Source: Erwinia tracheiphila
GTDB lineage: Bacteria > Pseudomonadota > Gammaproteobacteria > Enterobacterales > Enterobacteriaceae
Length of the DNA: 64,000 nucleotides
Direction of reading: 5' to 3'
NCBI RefSeq assembly: GCF_021365465.1
Contig: NZ_CP089932.1
Span: 2,046,001 to 2,110,000 of the forward strand
Numbering within the stretch: position 1 is the stretch's first letter; the number at the start of each line of letters is the position of its first letter. Shown here piece after piece: positions 35,415 through 44,175 of the stretch. Both the position numbers and the translations under genes were made by a program. Below the pieces are notes generated by a model that worked only from the letters and a program-made list of their open reading frames with translations, did no database searches and was not told the origin of the DNA.

Positions 35415-36508
35415 GATACGTTCTCCTGTTGTTCCCTCACCCGGCTTTCATAGTCAGCAATTTGTTGCAGGCTGAATGCGGCCATATCGAGGCCACGGCG
35501 GCTGGCCTGATACCAGTCGCTGGTAAAACGCAGCGTGGCGTCAATATCCAGAGCCGGAAACCAGCGCAATGCTTCACGGGCTTTTGCGGAGTTAAGCGAC
35601 AGGTTAATGGCTTCCCGATTTTGTGGGGCAACTGCAGAGGTAGCGGGGACCTGCGCCTGTTCGGTAAAGGCCGACAGCCGCTGCAGCAGATCGCGCACGG
35701 TAATGGTATTGCGGCTGTCCGGGCCGAAATTCAGCGCGGTCAGCGAGCTGTCACGATGATACGTCAGATATTGCGCATAAAGCAGATAGCCGCGCAGCGA
35801 CTCTAGCACATGCTGCCAGGGACGAACCGCATCGGGATAGCGCACGCTAAACGGCTGCTGCTGGTTGACGGCGCGGAAATAGTCAGGAACCAGTCGGTCA
35901 GCAGACCAGTCGCCGCCGCCGATCACGTTCCCGGCACGGGCCGTGGCCAGCACAATCCCTTGTTTGCGCAAAAAACTTTCCCGGTACGCGGCGCACAGCA
36001 GTTCGGTCATCGCTTTAGAGGCGCTGTAAGGATCGTTGCCACCCAGCGCGTCGTGCTCATCAAAAACGTTATCCGGCGCGTCATTATTGGCGTAAACCTT
36101 GTCGGTAGTGATGACGATAACCGTTTTAATAGTTTTTGAAGAACGGACAGCATTAAGCAGATTCAGCGTGCCATCGACATTGCTGGTGAAAGTCGTTAGC
36201 GGGTCGAGATACGAAGCGTTAACCAACGCCTGCGCGGCCAGATGAAAAACGATTTCTGCGTCAGACTGCGCAATGATGTCACTCAGCGCCTGTCGTTCAC
36301 GGATATCTAGCAGATGTTCGGTTATTTGCCGGCGCAGGTTGACCGCGTGATAGTGTGATGAAGGCTGGTCATTGGCCAGCGAGATTGCCTCGACCTGCGC
36401 GCCCAATTTTAGCAGCCACAGGGTCAGCCACGAGCCTTTAAAACCGCTATGGCCGGTTACCAACACTTTTCGCCCTGACCAGAAAGCGGGCGTTACCATA
36501 TTTTCCAT
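35411..36508 (-). CDS. rfbG: CDP-glucose 4,6-dehydratase
   Basis: A 365-residue extended SDR enzyme that converts CDP-glucose to CDP-4-keto-6-deoxyglucose. It has the NAD-binding motif VTGHSGFKGSWLTLWLLKLG (residues about 17-36), the ITTDKVY segment and the catalytic YSASK. The HSGFKGSWL variant is characteristic of RfbG rather than RmlB. It overlaps rfbF by 16 bases and rfbC-like by four, so the pathway genes are translationally coupled. The first ATG, with GGTGAGG upstream, is used. Confidence 0.92.
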   Translation of the reverse strand: MENMVTPAFWSGRKVLVTGHSGFKGSWLTLWLLKLGAQVEAISLANDQPSSHYHAVNLRRQITEHLLDIRERQALSDIIAQSDAEIVFHLAAQALVNASYLDPLTTFTSNVDGTLNLLNAVRSSKTIKTVIVITTDKVYANNDAPDNVFDEHDALGGNDPYSASKAMTELLCAAYRESFLRKQGIVLATARAGNVIGGGDWSADRLVPDYFRAVNQQQPFSVRYPDAVRPWQHVLESLRGYLLYAQYLTYHRDSSLTALNFGPDSRNTITVRDLLQRLSAFTEQAQVPATSAVAPQNREAINLSLNSAKAREALRWFPALDIDATLRFTSDWYQASRRGLDMAAFSLQQIADYESRVREQQENVS

Positions 36509-37263
36509 GGCGCCTCACCGCTGTGCCACAGTTCTTCCAGCAGGACTTTTTCTCGCAGGGTATCCATAGGCTGCCAGAAACCGTCGTGCATAAACCCGGC
36601 AAGCTGGCCACTTCTTGCCAGTTGTTCGAGCGGGCCGGTTTCCCAGACGGTGCTGTCACCGTCGATCAGATTCAGTACCGAGGGCTGCAAAATAAAAAAG
36701 CCGCCGTTGATGCGCGCCGAGTGGTCGACTGGCTTTTCCGAAAAGTCAGTAATACGATAGCCATCGGAGTGGATCGTGCCGAAGCGGGCAGGGGGTACCA
36801 CGGTGCACATGGTGGCCTGAAGGCCATGAGAACGATGAAAAGCCAGTTCTTCGGTAATATTAATGTCACCCAGGCCGTCGCCATAGGTCATCATAAAAGG
36901 CTCATGCGGGTCCAGATACTCTTTGATCCGCTTTAACCGACCGCCGGTCATGGAGCTGTTACCGGTGTCCACCAGCGTCACCTTCCAGTCCGGCGAGCTG
37001 CCGTGGTGATATTCAACCTTATTACTCTGTAAATCGACGGTAATATCGTTATGGTGCAGCACGATATTGGCAAAATACTCTTTCAGTAAATACCCTTTGT
37101 AGCCCACGCAGACGATAAAATCTTTAAAGCCATGATGAGCGTAAATACTCATAATGTGCCAAATAATCGGTTTATCACCGATTTCAACCAGCGGTTTCGG
37201 GCGCACAACCGTTTCTTCTGAAAGGCGGGAGCCAAGCCCCCCTGCTAAAATGATTACTTTCAT
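36493..37263 (-). CDS. rfbF: Glucose-1-phosphate cytidylyltransferase
   Basis: A 256-residue nucleotidyltransferase making CDP-glucose from CTP and glucose-1-phosphate. It begins MKVIILAGGLGSRLSEETVV with the GGxGxRL signature, then RPKPLVEIGDKPIIWHIM, the standard RfbF block. It is the first committed step of the CDP-sugar route. I take the ATG seven bases after AAGGA (the second of two adjacent ATGs). Confidence 0.93.
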   Translation of the reverse strand: MKVIILAGGLGSRLSEETVVRPKPLVEIGDKPIIWHIMSIYAHHGFKDFIVCVGYKGYLLKEYFANIVLHHNDITVDLQSNKVEYHHGSSPDWKVTLVDTGNSSMTGGRLKRIKEYLDPHEPFMMTYGDGLGDINITEELAFHRSHGLQATMCTVVPPARFGTIHSDGYRITDFSEKPVDHSARINGGFFILQPSVLNLIDGDSTVWETGPLEQLARSGQLAGFMHDGFWQPMDTLREKVLLEELWHSGEAPWKIW

Positions 37264-37286
37264 CATGTTATCCTTTATCAGCACCT

Positions 37287-38093
37287 TCAGGTACCGCGGG
37301 TATAAGCGCCTTTTTCCGTGACCGTATGCACGGTGCCAAACAGGCCCACGGGAAGATTATTGTTATGCGTACTGCTTAATTCTTTTAAAAGCAGATAGCT
37401 GCCCAGCCTTTCCTGACAGAACGCCACCGCGCGTTTTTGATAGGGATCCTCAGGGGAAAATGGCGTAAAGTTTTCAATAAACGCCAGCGAGACCGACTGA
37501 AGATGGCCAAACGCGTTTTGCCACCAGGCCACCGGGTAGGTGCCCAGTTCAATACCACCAATAATCAGATGGGCGCAGTTGAGAAACAAAAAGCTTTCCT
37601 GCTCGGTGATTACGCCGAGATCGACCGCCAGCGCGGTATATTTCAGCAGATCGCTGATGTGATGAAAGGCGGCATATTGCTGATATAAATTTCCCAGCTG
37701 CATAGGCGCGGAAACAATATAGCTGCGGCCCTCTGCGGGCTGCGGAATAATGGCGGTGCCGGCGACTTCCTTGATATCCACATCGTGCGTGCCGCCGTAA
37801 TCAACCGACGGCGCGCCAAATTTCTCGCGGGTGACAAATTTGCGGTATTGCCAGAGAGTGACATTGCCTTCGGTCAGCTTCATCTGGTTAACGATATTGC
37901 GAATCACCATTGGACCAATGGCCCCGGAAAGTTGCTGGTGCAATTCCGCCGCATTATCAATAAATTCATACCCGGGGATAATATTCAGCCCCTGCGGGTT
38001 TTCCGGCAGCGTATTGTTTAGCCAGACAATACTGGCGTTGGATCGCACCTGGTAACAGGGAAGATTCTGGTGGCAGATAATGAATGTATTCAT
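37287..38093 (-). CDS. Unrecognised first gene of the CDP-sugar operon
   Basis: A 268-residue protein that heads the operon, 23 bases before rfbF. It starts MNTFIICHQNLPCYQVRSNA and has no signal peptide or membrane segment. The region LWQYRKFVTREKFG and the C-terminal YQKRAVAFCQERLGSYLLLKEL weakly recall small sugar-transferase-like proteins (DUF4422 style), but I do not claim that family. Context suggests a role in making or transferring the modified sugar. It is the least known part of this island. Confidence 0.75.
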   Translation of the reverse strand: MNTFIICHQNLPCYQVRSNASIVWLNNTLPENPQGLNIIPGYEFIDNAAELHQQLSGAIGPMVIRNIVNQMKLTEGNVTLWQYRKFVTREKFGAPSVDYGGTHDVDIKEVAGTAIIPQPAEGRSYIVSAPMQLGNLYQQYAAFHHISDLLKYTALAVDLGVITEQESFLFLNCAHLIIGGIELGTYPVAWWQNAFGHLQSVSLAFIENFTPFSPEDPYQKRAVAFCQERLGSYLLLKELSSTHNNNLPVGLFGTVHTVTEKGAYTRGT

Positions 38094-38254
38094 TGCGTGT
38101 TCCGAAAGGGAATGCCTGAAGCGATACTAGCCTAAGGCTTTTCTTTCAATCAGCAGAATAAACGCACTTTTATATTGCTTATCACTGACAGTGACCGGGC
38201 AGCAGATTCCCTCTCGATGAAAACAAATTCTTCGCCCCTGTTGTGGTAAATCTT

Positions 38255-38281
38255 TACAGAAACCTTACACCGTGCCGATAA
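38255..38281 (+). promoter_or_regulatory. Sigma-28-like promoter upstream of the HNH gene
   Basis: TACAGAAA, an 11-base spacer and GCCGATAA fit the flagellar sigma-28 pattern TAAAGTTT-N11-GCCGATAA, with a perfect -10 part. It lies 80 bases before the ATG of the HNH-type gene and closely resembles the fliA promoter in this window. Confidence 0.7.
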
Positions 38282-38361
38282 TTCTCTCAGATAGTCACCG
38301 CATGCTGCAAACACACGGCATGCGGGGCATGGCATAACCCTTTTACCGTCCGGAGTGTCCG

Positions 38362-39330
38362 ATGCGCTTCAATTATGACCTGTTACCGGGGACACTGCTG
38401 TCGTTTGATGAAATAAGCGAACGCTACAGCCAGCGCTACCCTGACAATAAATCGCTGACCAGCCGGGGTTTGCTCAGTCCGTCAACCTCAAGCAAAAACT
38501 GGACCATCCGCGCGGTTTTTGCCAGCAAAGACAGTCAGATTCCGCTGGAGGATGTGCTGTTTATCACCAGCGATAACGAAAGGAAGAATTATCTGTCGCG
38601 ATTTGAATATTATTTGCGGCAGCAGGAAAGCTTTCTTTATTTTCGGCGTCCGACCGAACCGTCGCCGTGGAATACCTGGAAAGTGATGGGGGAAAGCAAA
38701 GTGCTGGCGATGCTCGATCCTGCATCCATCATGGCGCAAACCTTGCTGCAACAGCGTGGCTATACCCTGACGCTGCTGCGTACCGAGGATGAAGAGGAGT
38801 ACTGGCAGCTTTATAACAGTCAGTCACAGCCCTGCTTCGAACATGCGCGCCAGCTCCAGTTCATTGTGGTACTGACCTCGCCGTTATTGCCGCCCGCCAC
38901 CGGCGTGATACAGGGAACTCAGGTGGGCCGTCGGGTGAAAGCCCGGCTGTGGCAACGGGCCAGCCAGCAGGACTTCACCCGTTCAGTCCGCGCCCGCTAT
39001 GGCGCCTGCGTCATTACCGGAACCTTGCTCAGTGATGAAGAGAGCTGGCCCTGGGTCGAAGCCTGCCATATCGATATGCGGGAAAACGAGCTGGGTGCTG
39101 TGCTGGATAACCACACTGACAACGGCCTTTTTCTGCGTAGCGATTTGCAGCGTCTGTTTGCCAGCCGTCGCCTTAGCATTGATGCGGTCAGCGGCGTGGT
39201 GCGGTTCCGTAGTGCGCTGCCGCAGGATAAAACCCTGGCATCGTTTTATCCCGAGCTGGAAGGAAAAGTGTGTGCATTGTGGTCGCAGGTGCCTGACGCT
39301 ACCCGCGCCAGATTAAAGAAATTTCGTTAA
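38362..39330 (+). CDS. HNH-type (HNH_2-like) protein in the flagellar region
   Basis: A 322-residue protein. The C-terminal third (residues about 200-290) has the HNH_2 pattern: VRARYGACVITGT, then WVEACHIDMRENE, TDNGLFLRSDLQRLFASRRLSID. The first His (ACHI) and the Asn (DNGL) are present, but the third His, expected in DLHxLF, is Gln, so catalysis may be altered. The N-terminal two thirds are not recognised. It lies between the CDP-sugar operon and fliA, is read in the same direction as fliA, and has a sigma-28-like promoter. Its target is unknown. Confidence 0.8.
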   Translation: MRFNYDLLPGTLLSFDEISERYSQRYPDNKSLTSRGLLSPSTSSKNWTIRAVFASKDSQIPLEDVLFITSDNERKNYLSRFEYYLRQQESFLYFRRPTEPSPWNTWKVMGESKVLAMLDPASIMAQTLLQQRGYTLTLLRTEDEEEYWQLYNSQSQPCFEHARQLQFIVVLTSPLLPPATGVIQGTQVGRRVKARLWQRASQQDFTRSVRARYGACVITGTLLSDEESWPWVEACHIDMRENELGAVLDNHTDNGLFLRSDLQRLFASRRLSIDAVSGVVRFRSALPQDKTLASFYPELEGKVCALWSQVPDATRARLKKFR

Positions 39331-39418
39331 CGGATTGGCAAGCAGCGGGCCATCCACCCGCAACACAAAATTGAAATAACCTGCGTTTTTCACTGTTATT
39401 CTGCCAATCAATCTGGGC

Positions 39419-39445
39419 TACGGAAACTGATAATCGTGCCGATAA
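39419..39445 (+). promoter_or_regulatory. Sigma-28-like promoter of fliA
   Basis: TACGGAAA-N11-GCCGATAA lies 25 bases before the fliA start codon. Autoregulation of fliA by its own product is known in E. coli and Salmonella. The -10 part is perfect. Confidence 0.8.
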
Positions 39446-39469
39446 CTTAACTAACGCAGGATAGTCAGA

Positions 39470-40192
39470 GTGAACGATCTATATACCGCCGGTGGCGTGA
39501 TGGATAAAAACTCGCTGTGGCAGCGATACGTGCCATTGGTGCGCCATGAAGCGCTTCGCTTACAGGTGAGGTTACCTGCCAGCGTTGAACTTGATGATCT
39601 GTTACAGGCAGGAGGCATCGGGCTGCTGAATGCCGTGGAGCGTTACGATGCGCTGCAGGGAACGGCCTTTACCACCTATGCGGTGCAACGTATCCGCGGC
39701 GCAATGTTGGATGAATTGCGTAGCCGGGACTGGGCACCACGTAGCGTACGGCGCAATGCGCGTGAAGTTGCCGCTGCGATGCATCAGGTGGAGCAGGCGT
39801 TGGGGCGTTCTGCCAGCGAACAGGAAGTGGCAGCGCAGCTTGATGTATCGCTGGAGGAATACCGGCAGATCCTGCTGGATACCAACAACAGTCAGCTGTT
39901 TTCTTACGACGAGTTTCGTGAAGAACACGGTGACAGCGCGGAGCTGGTGACGGAAGGCCATGAAGAAGCTAATCCGTTGCACCAGTTGATGGAAGAGAAT
40001 CTGCGTGAGCGCGTCATTGAAGCGATCGAGACTCTGCCTGAACGCGAGAAAATGGTGCTGACACTTTATTATCAGGAGGAACTGAACCTGAAAGAGATTG
40101 GCGCAGTCCTGGAAGTCGGTGAATCCCGCGTCAGCCAACTGCACAGTCAGGCGATCAAACGCCTGCGTACCCGTTTAACGGCGGTGCGCTAG
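39470..40192 (+). CDS. fliA: Flagellar sigma factor sigma-28
   Basis: A 240-residue RNA polymerase sigma factor for late flagellar and chemotaxis genes. Regions 2, 3 and 4 are complete: SLWQRYVPLVRHEALRLQVR and ELDDLLQAGGIGLLNAVERYD in region 2, then LNLKEIGAVLEVGESRVSQLHSQAIKRLR in region 4. It is nearly identical to the E. coli protein along its length. The GTG start gives MNDLYTAGGVMD, the same start as in E. coli, rather than the internal ATG at codon 11. fliZ follows after 45 bases. Confidence 0.97.
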   Translation: MNDLYTAGGVMDKNSLWQRYVPLVRHEALRLQVRLPASVELDDLLQAGGIGLLNAVERYDALQGTAFTTYAVQRIRGAMLDELRSRDWAPRSVRRNAREVAAAMHQVEQALGRSASEQEVAAQLDVSLEEYRQILLDTNNSQLFSYDEFREEHGDSAELVTEGHEEANPLHQLMEENLRERVIEAIETLPEREKMVLTLYYQEELNLKEIGAVLEVGESRVSQLHSQAIKRLRTRLTAVR

Positions 40193-40237
40193 AGGGGGCA
40201 GTTTTATGCATACTTAACAGCAATTGAGGACTCCATA

Positions 40238-40741
40238 ATGGAATCCAAAACAAAACTTAGGCCGTTGAGCCGTTATTTAAAAGACTATAAACACAGCCAG
40301 AGTAACTGTCCCCATTGCAGCAAAGTACTGGATCGAATGGCGCTTGTCTTTCGCGGACAAATCATTAATAAAGAAGCCATCTCGAGGATGGACCAGTTAA
40401 TTGACGATCAGATCTGGTTAAAGTTACAGAATGAGCTAACCGCGCTGTGCCGCTTTTGTAGCGATATATATTGCAATACGCATCCGAATTACTTCGACAT
40501 CATGGCGTTCAAACAATATTTATTTGAGCAGACTGAAATGAGTCACAGCACCATTCGTGAATATGTTGTTCGCCTTCGTCGCCTTGACGATATGCTGTCG
40601 GCCCGCAATTTCCCGGCGGAAAAACTTAGCGGCGCCAGCTGGCATGCCTGTCTGGAAAACGATTTGCCTGATGCCGGTAATAACAATTATCGCATTGCTC
40701 TGCGCAAATATGACCAGTTTTTAGGCTGGCAGCGGAGTTAA
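40238..40741 (+). CDS. fliZ: FliZ, flagellar regulator
   Basis: A 167-residue DNA-binding regulator encoded just after fliA. It has the FliZ landmarks: RPLSRYLKDYKHSQSNCPHC at the N-terminus, a CRFC pair in the middle, and the FLWExT-like, integrase-core-like region HSTIREYVVRLRRLDDML. In E. coli FliZ antagonises sigma-S promoters and, in Salmonella, raises FlhDC activity. It should be in one transcript with fliA. Confidence 0.95.
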   Translation: MESKTKLRPLSRYLKDYKHSQSNCPHCSKVLDRMALVFRGQIINKEAISRMDQLIDDQIWLKLQNELTALCRFCSDIYCNTHPNYFDIMAFKQYLFEQTEMSHSTIREYVVRLRRLDDMLSARNFPAEKLSGASWHACLENDLPDAGNNNYRIALRKYDQFLGWQRS

Positions 40742-40830
40742 TTGCTCTCTTCAAGCCTTTTTACGTTACCTTTCTGCTTACTTCTGTAACACTGTAAGGA
40801 CAAATGATTGCGCCCGTTCAGGAGGCTGTC

Positions 40831-41817
40831 TTGTTCTTACATCTTTTACATTCCTTTCCTCGTCTGGAACTGCTTGGTGCGCCCACGCCGCTGGAGCGAC
40901 TGCCACGACTGTCCGATTATCTTGGCCAGGATATTTTTATTAAGCGTGACGACGTTACGCCAGTTGCGCTCGGCGGTAACAAATTGAGAAAGCTGGAGTT
41001 TCTCGTGGCCGACGCGTTGCGTCAGGGCGCAGATGTTTTGTTGACCGCAGGCGCCATTCAGTCCAACCATGTACGCCAGACCGCGGCTGTTGCGGCAAAG
41101 CTGGGTTTGAAGTGCGTGGCCCTGCTGGAAAATCCTACCGGGACTGGCGCGGAAAACTATCTCTCCAATGGCAATCGCCTGCTGCTTGAGCTGATGGATG
41201 TTGAAGTGATCATGGTGGATGCCCTGCATCATCCCGATGAGCAGCTGGAGGAACAGGCCACGCGTCTGGAAGCGCAGGGATTTCGCCCCTGTATCATTCC
41301 AGTGGGTGGCTCCAGCGCACTGGGGGCGCTGGGCTATGTGGAGTGCGCGCAGGAGATTGCCCATCAGAGCGAGGGCGGGGTGGATTTCGCGGCGGCGGTG
41401 GTTGCTTCGGGCAGCGCGGGTACCCACGCCGGGCTGGCGGTGGGGCTGGAGCAATTATTGCCCGACTGCGAGCTGGTGGGCGTGACCGTCTCGCGCCCTG
41501 CGCAACAACAGCATGCTAAAGTGGTTGCCCTTCGTGATGAGCTTGCTGCCTCGCTGGCGCTGTCTGCCAGTGCGCCGATCACGCTGTGGGATGAGTATTA
41601 TGCACCGGGCTATGGTGAGCCGAACACCGGGGCAAAGGAAGCGATTAGCCTGCTGGCGCGGCTGGAAGGCATTTTTCTCGATCCGGTTTATACCGGTAAA
41701 GCCATGGCGGGCTTGCTGGACGGTATCGGGCAAAAGCGCTTTCGCCGTGAAGGGCCGCTGCTGTTTATTCACACGGGGGGAGCGCCCGCGCTCTTTGCTT
41801 ATCACCCTTTGTTCTGA
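40831..41817 (+). CDS. dcyD: D-cysteine desulfhydrase
   Basis: A 328-residue PLP enzyme that degrades D-cysteine to pyruvate, sulfide and ammonia. It shows [24 protein letters not shown] (PLP lysine in GGNKLRK) and [22 protein letters not shown], and it ends [17 protein letters not shown] choose the TTG at 40831 because AGGAGG lies five bases upstream and the length then matches E. coli DcyD (328). The open frame extends to an ATG at 40804 without a good ribosome site. It precedes the cystine transporter genes. Confidence 0.93.
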   Translation: MFLHLLHSFPRLELLGAPTPLERLPRLSDYLGQDIFIKRDDVTPVALGGNKLRKLEFLVADALRQGADVLLTAGAIQSNHVRQTAAVAAKLGLKCVALLENPTGTGAENYLSNGNRLLLELMDVEVIMVDALHHPDEQLEEQATRLEAQGFRPCIIPVGGSSALGALGYVECAQEIAHQSEGGVDFAAAVVASGSAGTHAGLAVGLEQLLPDCELVGVTVSRPAQQQHAKVVALRDELAASLALSASAPITLWDEYYAPGYGEPNTGAKEAISLLARLEGIFLDPVYTGKAMAGLLDGIGQKRFRREGPLLFIHTGGAPALFAYHPLF

Positions 41818-41909
41818 ATTAGTGCTGATTGTTCTTAATACACCGCTGGTATTAATTTGCCAGTCCACATAAATTCCCCTGGCATCTGCCTGAAATTATG
41901 GAGCATTAA

Positions 41910-42713
41910 ATGAAATTTACTTTTGTCCGCCGTCAGTTGGTTATGGGGGTCATGTCGCTGGCGCTGCTGGCCGGTTTTGCCAGCAGCGCTTCAGCCGCTG
42001 ATGACACTCTGCTCAATAAAGTCAAACAGCGTGGCACACTGCTGGTTGGTCTGGAAGGCACCTATCCACCGTTCAGCTTTCAGGATAACAACGGTAAACT
42101 GGCGGGTTTTGAAGTTGATTTTGCCAAAGCGCTGGCGCAGCACCTTGGGGTAAAAGCGGCGTTAAAGCCGACAAAATGGGATGGCATGCTGGCATCGCTG
42201 GATTCCGGCCGCATTGACGTGGTGATCAATCAGGTGACCATTTCCGACGAGCGCAAGAAAAAATATGACTTTTCCTCGCCTTATACGGTTTCAGGCATTC
42301 AGGTGCTGACCCTGCGTAAAAACGCAGAAGGTATTGCCAAACCGGAGGATCTCAGCGGTAAAAAAGTTGGCGTGGGCCTCGGCACCAATTACGAGCAGTG
42401 GCTTAAAAACAATGTGAAAAATGTTGATATCCGTACCTACGATGACGATCCGACCAAGTATCAGGATCTGCGGATAGGGCGGATTGATGCTATCCTGGTG
42501 GATCGTCTGGCCGCCCTGGATTTGGTGAAGAAAACCGGGGCGGTCATGGCGTCAGCCGGTCCGGCTTTTTCTCGTCAGACCTCCGGCGTGGCACTGCGTA
42601 AAGGTAATCCTGAACTGTTGCAGGCTATCGACCAGGCCATTAACGCAATGCAGAAAGATGGCACTCTGATAACGCTGTCTGATAAATGGTTTGGTGTGGA
42701 TGTGACGAAATAA
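41910..42713 (+). CDS. tcyJ: Cystine-binding periplasmic protein
   Basis: A 267-residue solute-binding protein (FliY/TcyJ) with a signal peptide ending near ASSASA (residues 1-29) and the SBP_bac_3 pattern GTLLVGLEGTYPPFSFQDNNGKLAGFEVD. It binds L-cystine and other sulfur amino acids for the TcyLN transporter. A GGAG site precedes the ATG. The stop overlaps the tcyL start (TAATG). Confidence 0.95.
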   Translation: MKFTFVRRQLVMGVMSLALLAGFASSASAADDTLLNKVKQRGTLLVGLEGTYPPFSFQDNNGKLAGFEVDFAKALAQHLGVKAALKPTKWDGMLASLDSGRIDVVINQVTISDERKKKYDFSSPYTVSGIQVLTLRKNAEGIAKPEDLSGKKVGVGLGTNYEQWLKNNVKNVDIRTYDDDPTKYQDLRIGRIDAILVDRLAALDLVKKTGAVMASAGPAFSRQTSGVALRKGNPELLQAIDQAINAMQKDGTLITLSDKWFGVDVTK

Positions 42714-43381
42714 TGCAGGAAAGCTTTCAACTGGTGCTGGGTTCAGCACCTTTTTTGCTGAAAGGGGCGCTTTTCACGCTGCAACTGAGTGTTGGCGGCA
42801 TGTTTTTCGGTCTGCTGCTGGGTTTTATGCTGGCAATAATGCGTCTGTCATCCTTCAGGCCGCTAAACTGGGCATCCCGCTTTTATGTCTCGGTTTTCCG
42901 TGGTACCCCGCTGATTGCGCAGCTTTTTATGATTTACTACGGACTGCCCCAGTTTGGCATTGAGCTGGACCCAATCCCTTCCGCGATGATTGGCCTGTCG
43001 TTAAACACCGCCGCCTATACCTCTGAATCCCTGCGCGGGGCGATTGCCGCTATTGAGCGTGGACAGTGGGAAGCGGCCGCCAGTATCGGCATGACGCGCT
43101 GGCAGACATTACGTCGTGTGGTGTTGCCACAGGCGGCACGCACTGCACTGCCGCCGCTGGGCAACAGCTTTATCAGCCTGGTGAAAGACACCTCGCTGGC
43201 CGCGACCATTCAGGTGCCCGAACTGTTTCGTCAGGCGCAGCTTATTACCTCGCGCACGCTGGAAGTGTTCACCATGTATCTTGCCATCTCGGTCATTTAC
43301 TGGCTGATGGCCACGCTACTGTCAGTGCTGCAAAGCAGGCTGGAGTCGAGCGTAAATCGCCAGGAACAGGAGGCAAAATGA
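42713..43381 (+). CDS. tcyL: Cystine ABC transporter permease
   Basis: A 222-residue inner-membrane permease of the polar amino acid (HisMQ-type) family. Several membrane helices and the EAA loop (GQWEAAASIGMTRWQTLRRVVLPQAAR) are visible. It overlaps tcyJ by one base and tcyN by four, consistent with one operon. Confidence 0.95.
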   Translation: MQESFQLVLGSAPFLLKGALFTLQLSVGGMFFGLLLGFMLAIMRLSSFRPLNWASRFYVSVFRGTPLIAQLFMIYYGLPQFGIELDPIPSAMIGLSLNTAAYTSESLRGAIAAIERGQWEAAASIGMTRWQTLRRVVLPQAARTALPPLGNSFISLVKDTSLAATIQVPELFRQAQLITSRTLEVFTMYLAISVIYWLMATLLSVLQSRLESSVNRQEQEAK

Positions 43382-44115
43382 GTGCTATTTCGGTTCGCAA
43401 CCTGGTTAAACAGTTTGCGGGTCATACCGTCCTGCACGGTATCGACCTGGAGGTGGTGCGCGGCGAGGTGGTGGCAATTATCGGGCCTAGCGGCTCCGGC
43501 AAAACCACGCTGTTACGCAGCATCAACCTGCTGGAAACACCGGATAGCGGCACCATACAGGTAGGTGAAATCCGTATCGATGCCACAGAAGCGTCGCGGC
43601 AACGTGAACAGGTGCGACAGCTGCGCCAGCAGGTTGGTTTTGTCTTCCAGAATTTCAATCTTTTTCCACACCGTACCGTGCTGGAAAATATTATTGAAGG
43701 GCCGGTTATCGTGGGTAAAGAGTCAAAAGCTCAGGCGATAGCCCACGCGAGGCAGCTTTTGGAGAAAGTCGGACTGCAGGGACTGGAAGCGCGTTTTCCT
43801 CGCCGTTTGTCAGGTGGGCAGCAGCAGCGGGTGGCGATTGCGCGTGCGCTGGCAATGCGCCCCCGGGCGATTCTTTTTGATGAGCCAACGTCGGCGTTGG
43901 ACCCGGAGCTGGTGGCGGAGGTGCTTAATACTATTCGTGCGCTGGCGGATGAAAAACGCACCATGGTGATTGTCACACACGAAATGCGGTTTGCCCGTGA
44001 CGTTGCCGACAGGGCTATTTTTATGGACCAGGGTCGAATCGTCGAGCAGGGACCGGCTGAAACGTTATTCACCTCCCCACAGCATCCGCGTACCCGTCAG
44101 TTCCTCGAAGGTTAG
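43378..44115 (+). CDS. tcyN: Cystine ABC transporter ATP-binding protein
   Basis: A 245-residue ABC ATPase with Walker A GPSGSGKTTLLRS, Q loop FVFQNFNLFPH, signature LSGGQQQRVAIARALA, Walker B ILFDEPTSALDPE and the H loop VTHEM. It energises TcyL. The ATG overlaps the tcyL stop; the open frame extends much further upstream only as a shadow within tcyL. Confidence 0.95.
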   Translation: MSAISVRNLVKQFAGHTVLHGIDLEVVRGEVVAIIGPSGSGKTTLLRSINLLETPDSGTIQVGEIRIDATEASRQREQVRQLRQQVGFVFQNFNLFPHRTVLENIIEGPVIVGKESKAQAIAHARQLLEKVGLQGLEARFPRRLSGGQQQRVAIARALAMRPRAILFDEPTSALDPELVAEVLNTIRALADEKRTMVIVTHEMRFARDVADRAIFMDQGRIVEQGPAETLFTSPQHPRTRQFLEG

Positions 44116-44131
44116 CTCTTTCAACTTCTTC

Positions 44132-44175
44132 CCGGACGCTGTTGTGACCCCGCTCATGGCTGCGTCCGGCCTTTT
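44132..44175 (+). terminator. Terminator-like hairpin after tcyN
   Basis: CCGGACGC pairs with GCGTCCGG across a 22-base loop and is followed by CCTTTT. It is a moderate terminator for the cystine operon. Confidence 0.5.
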
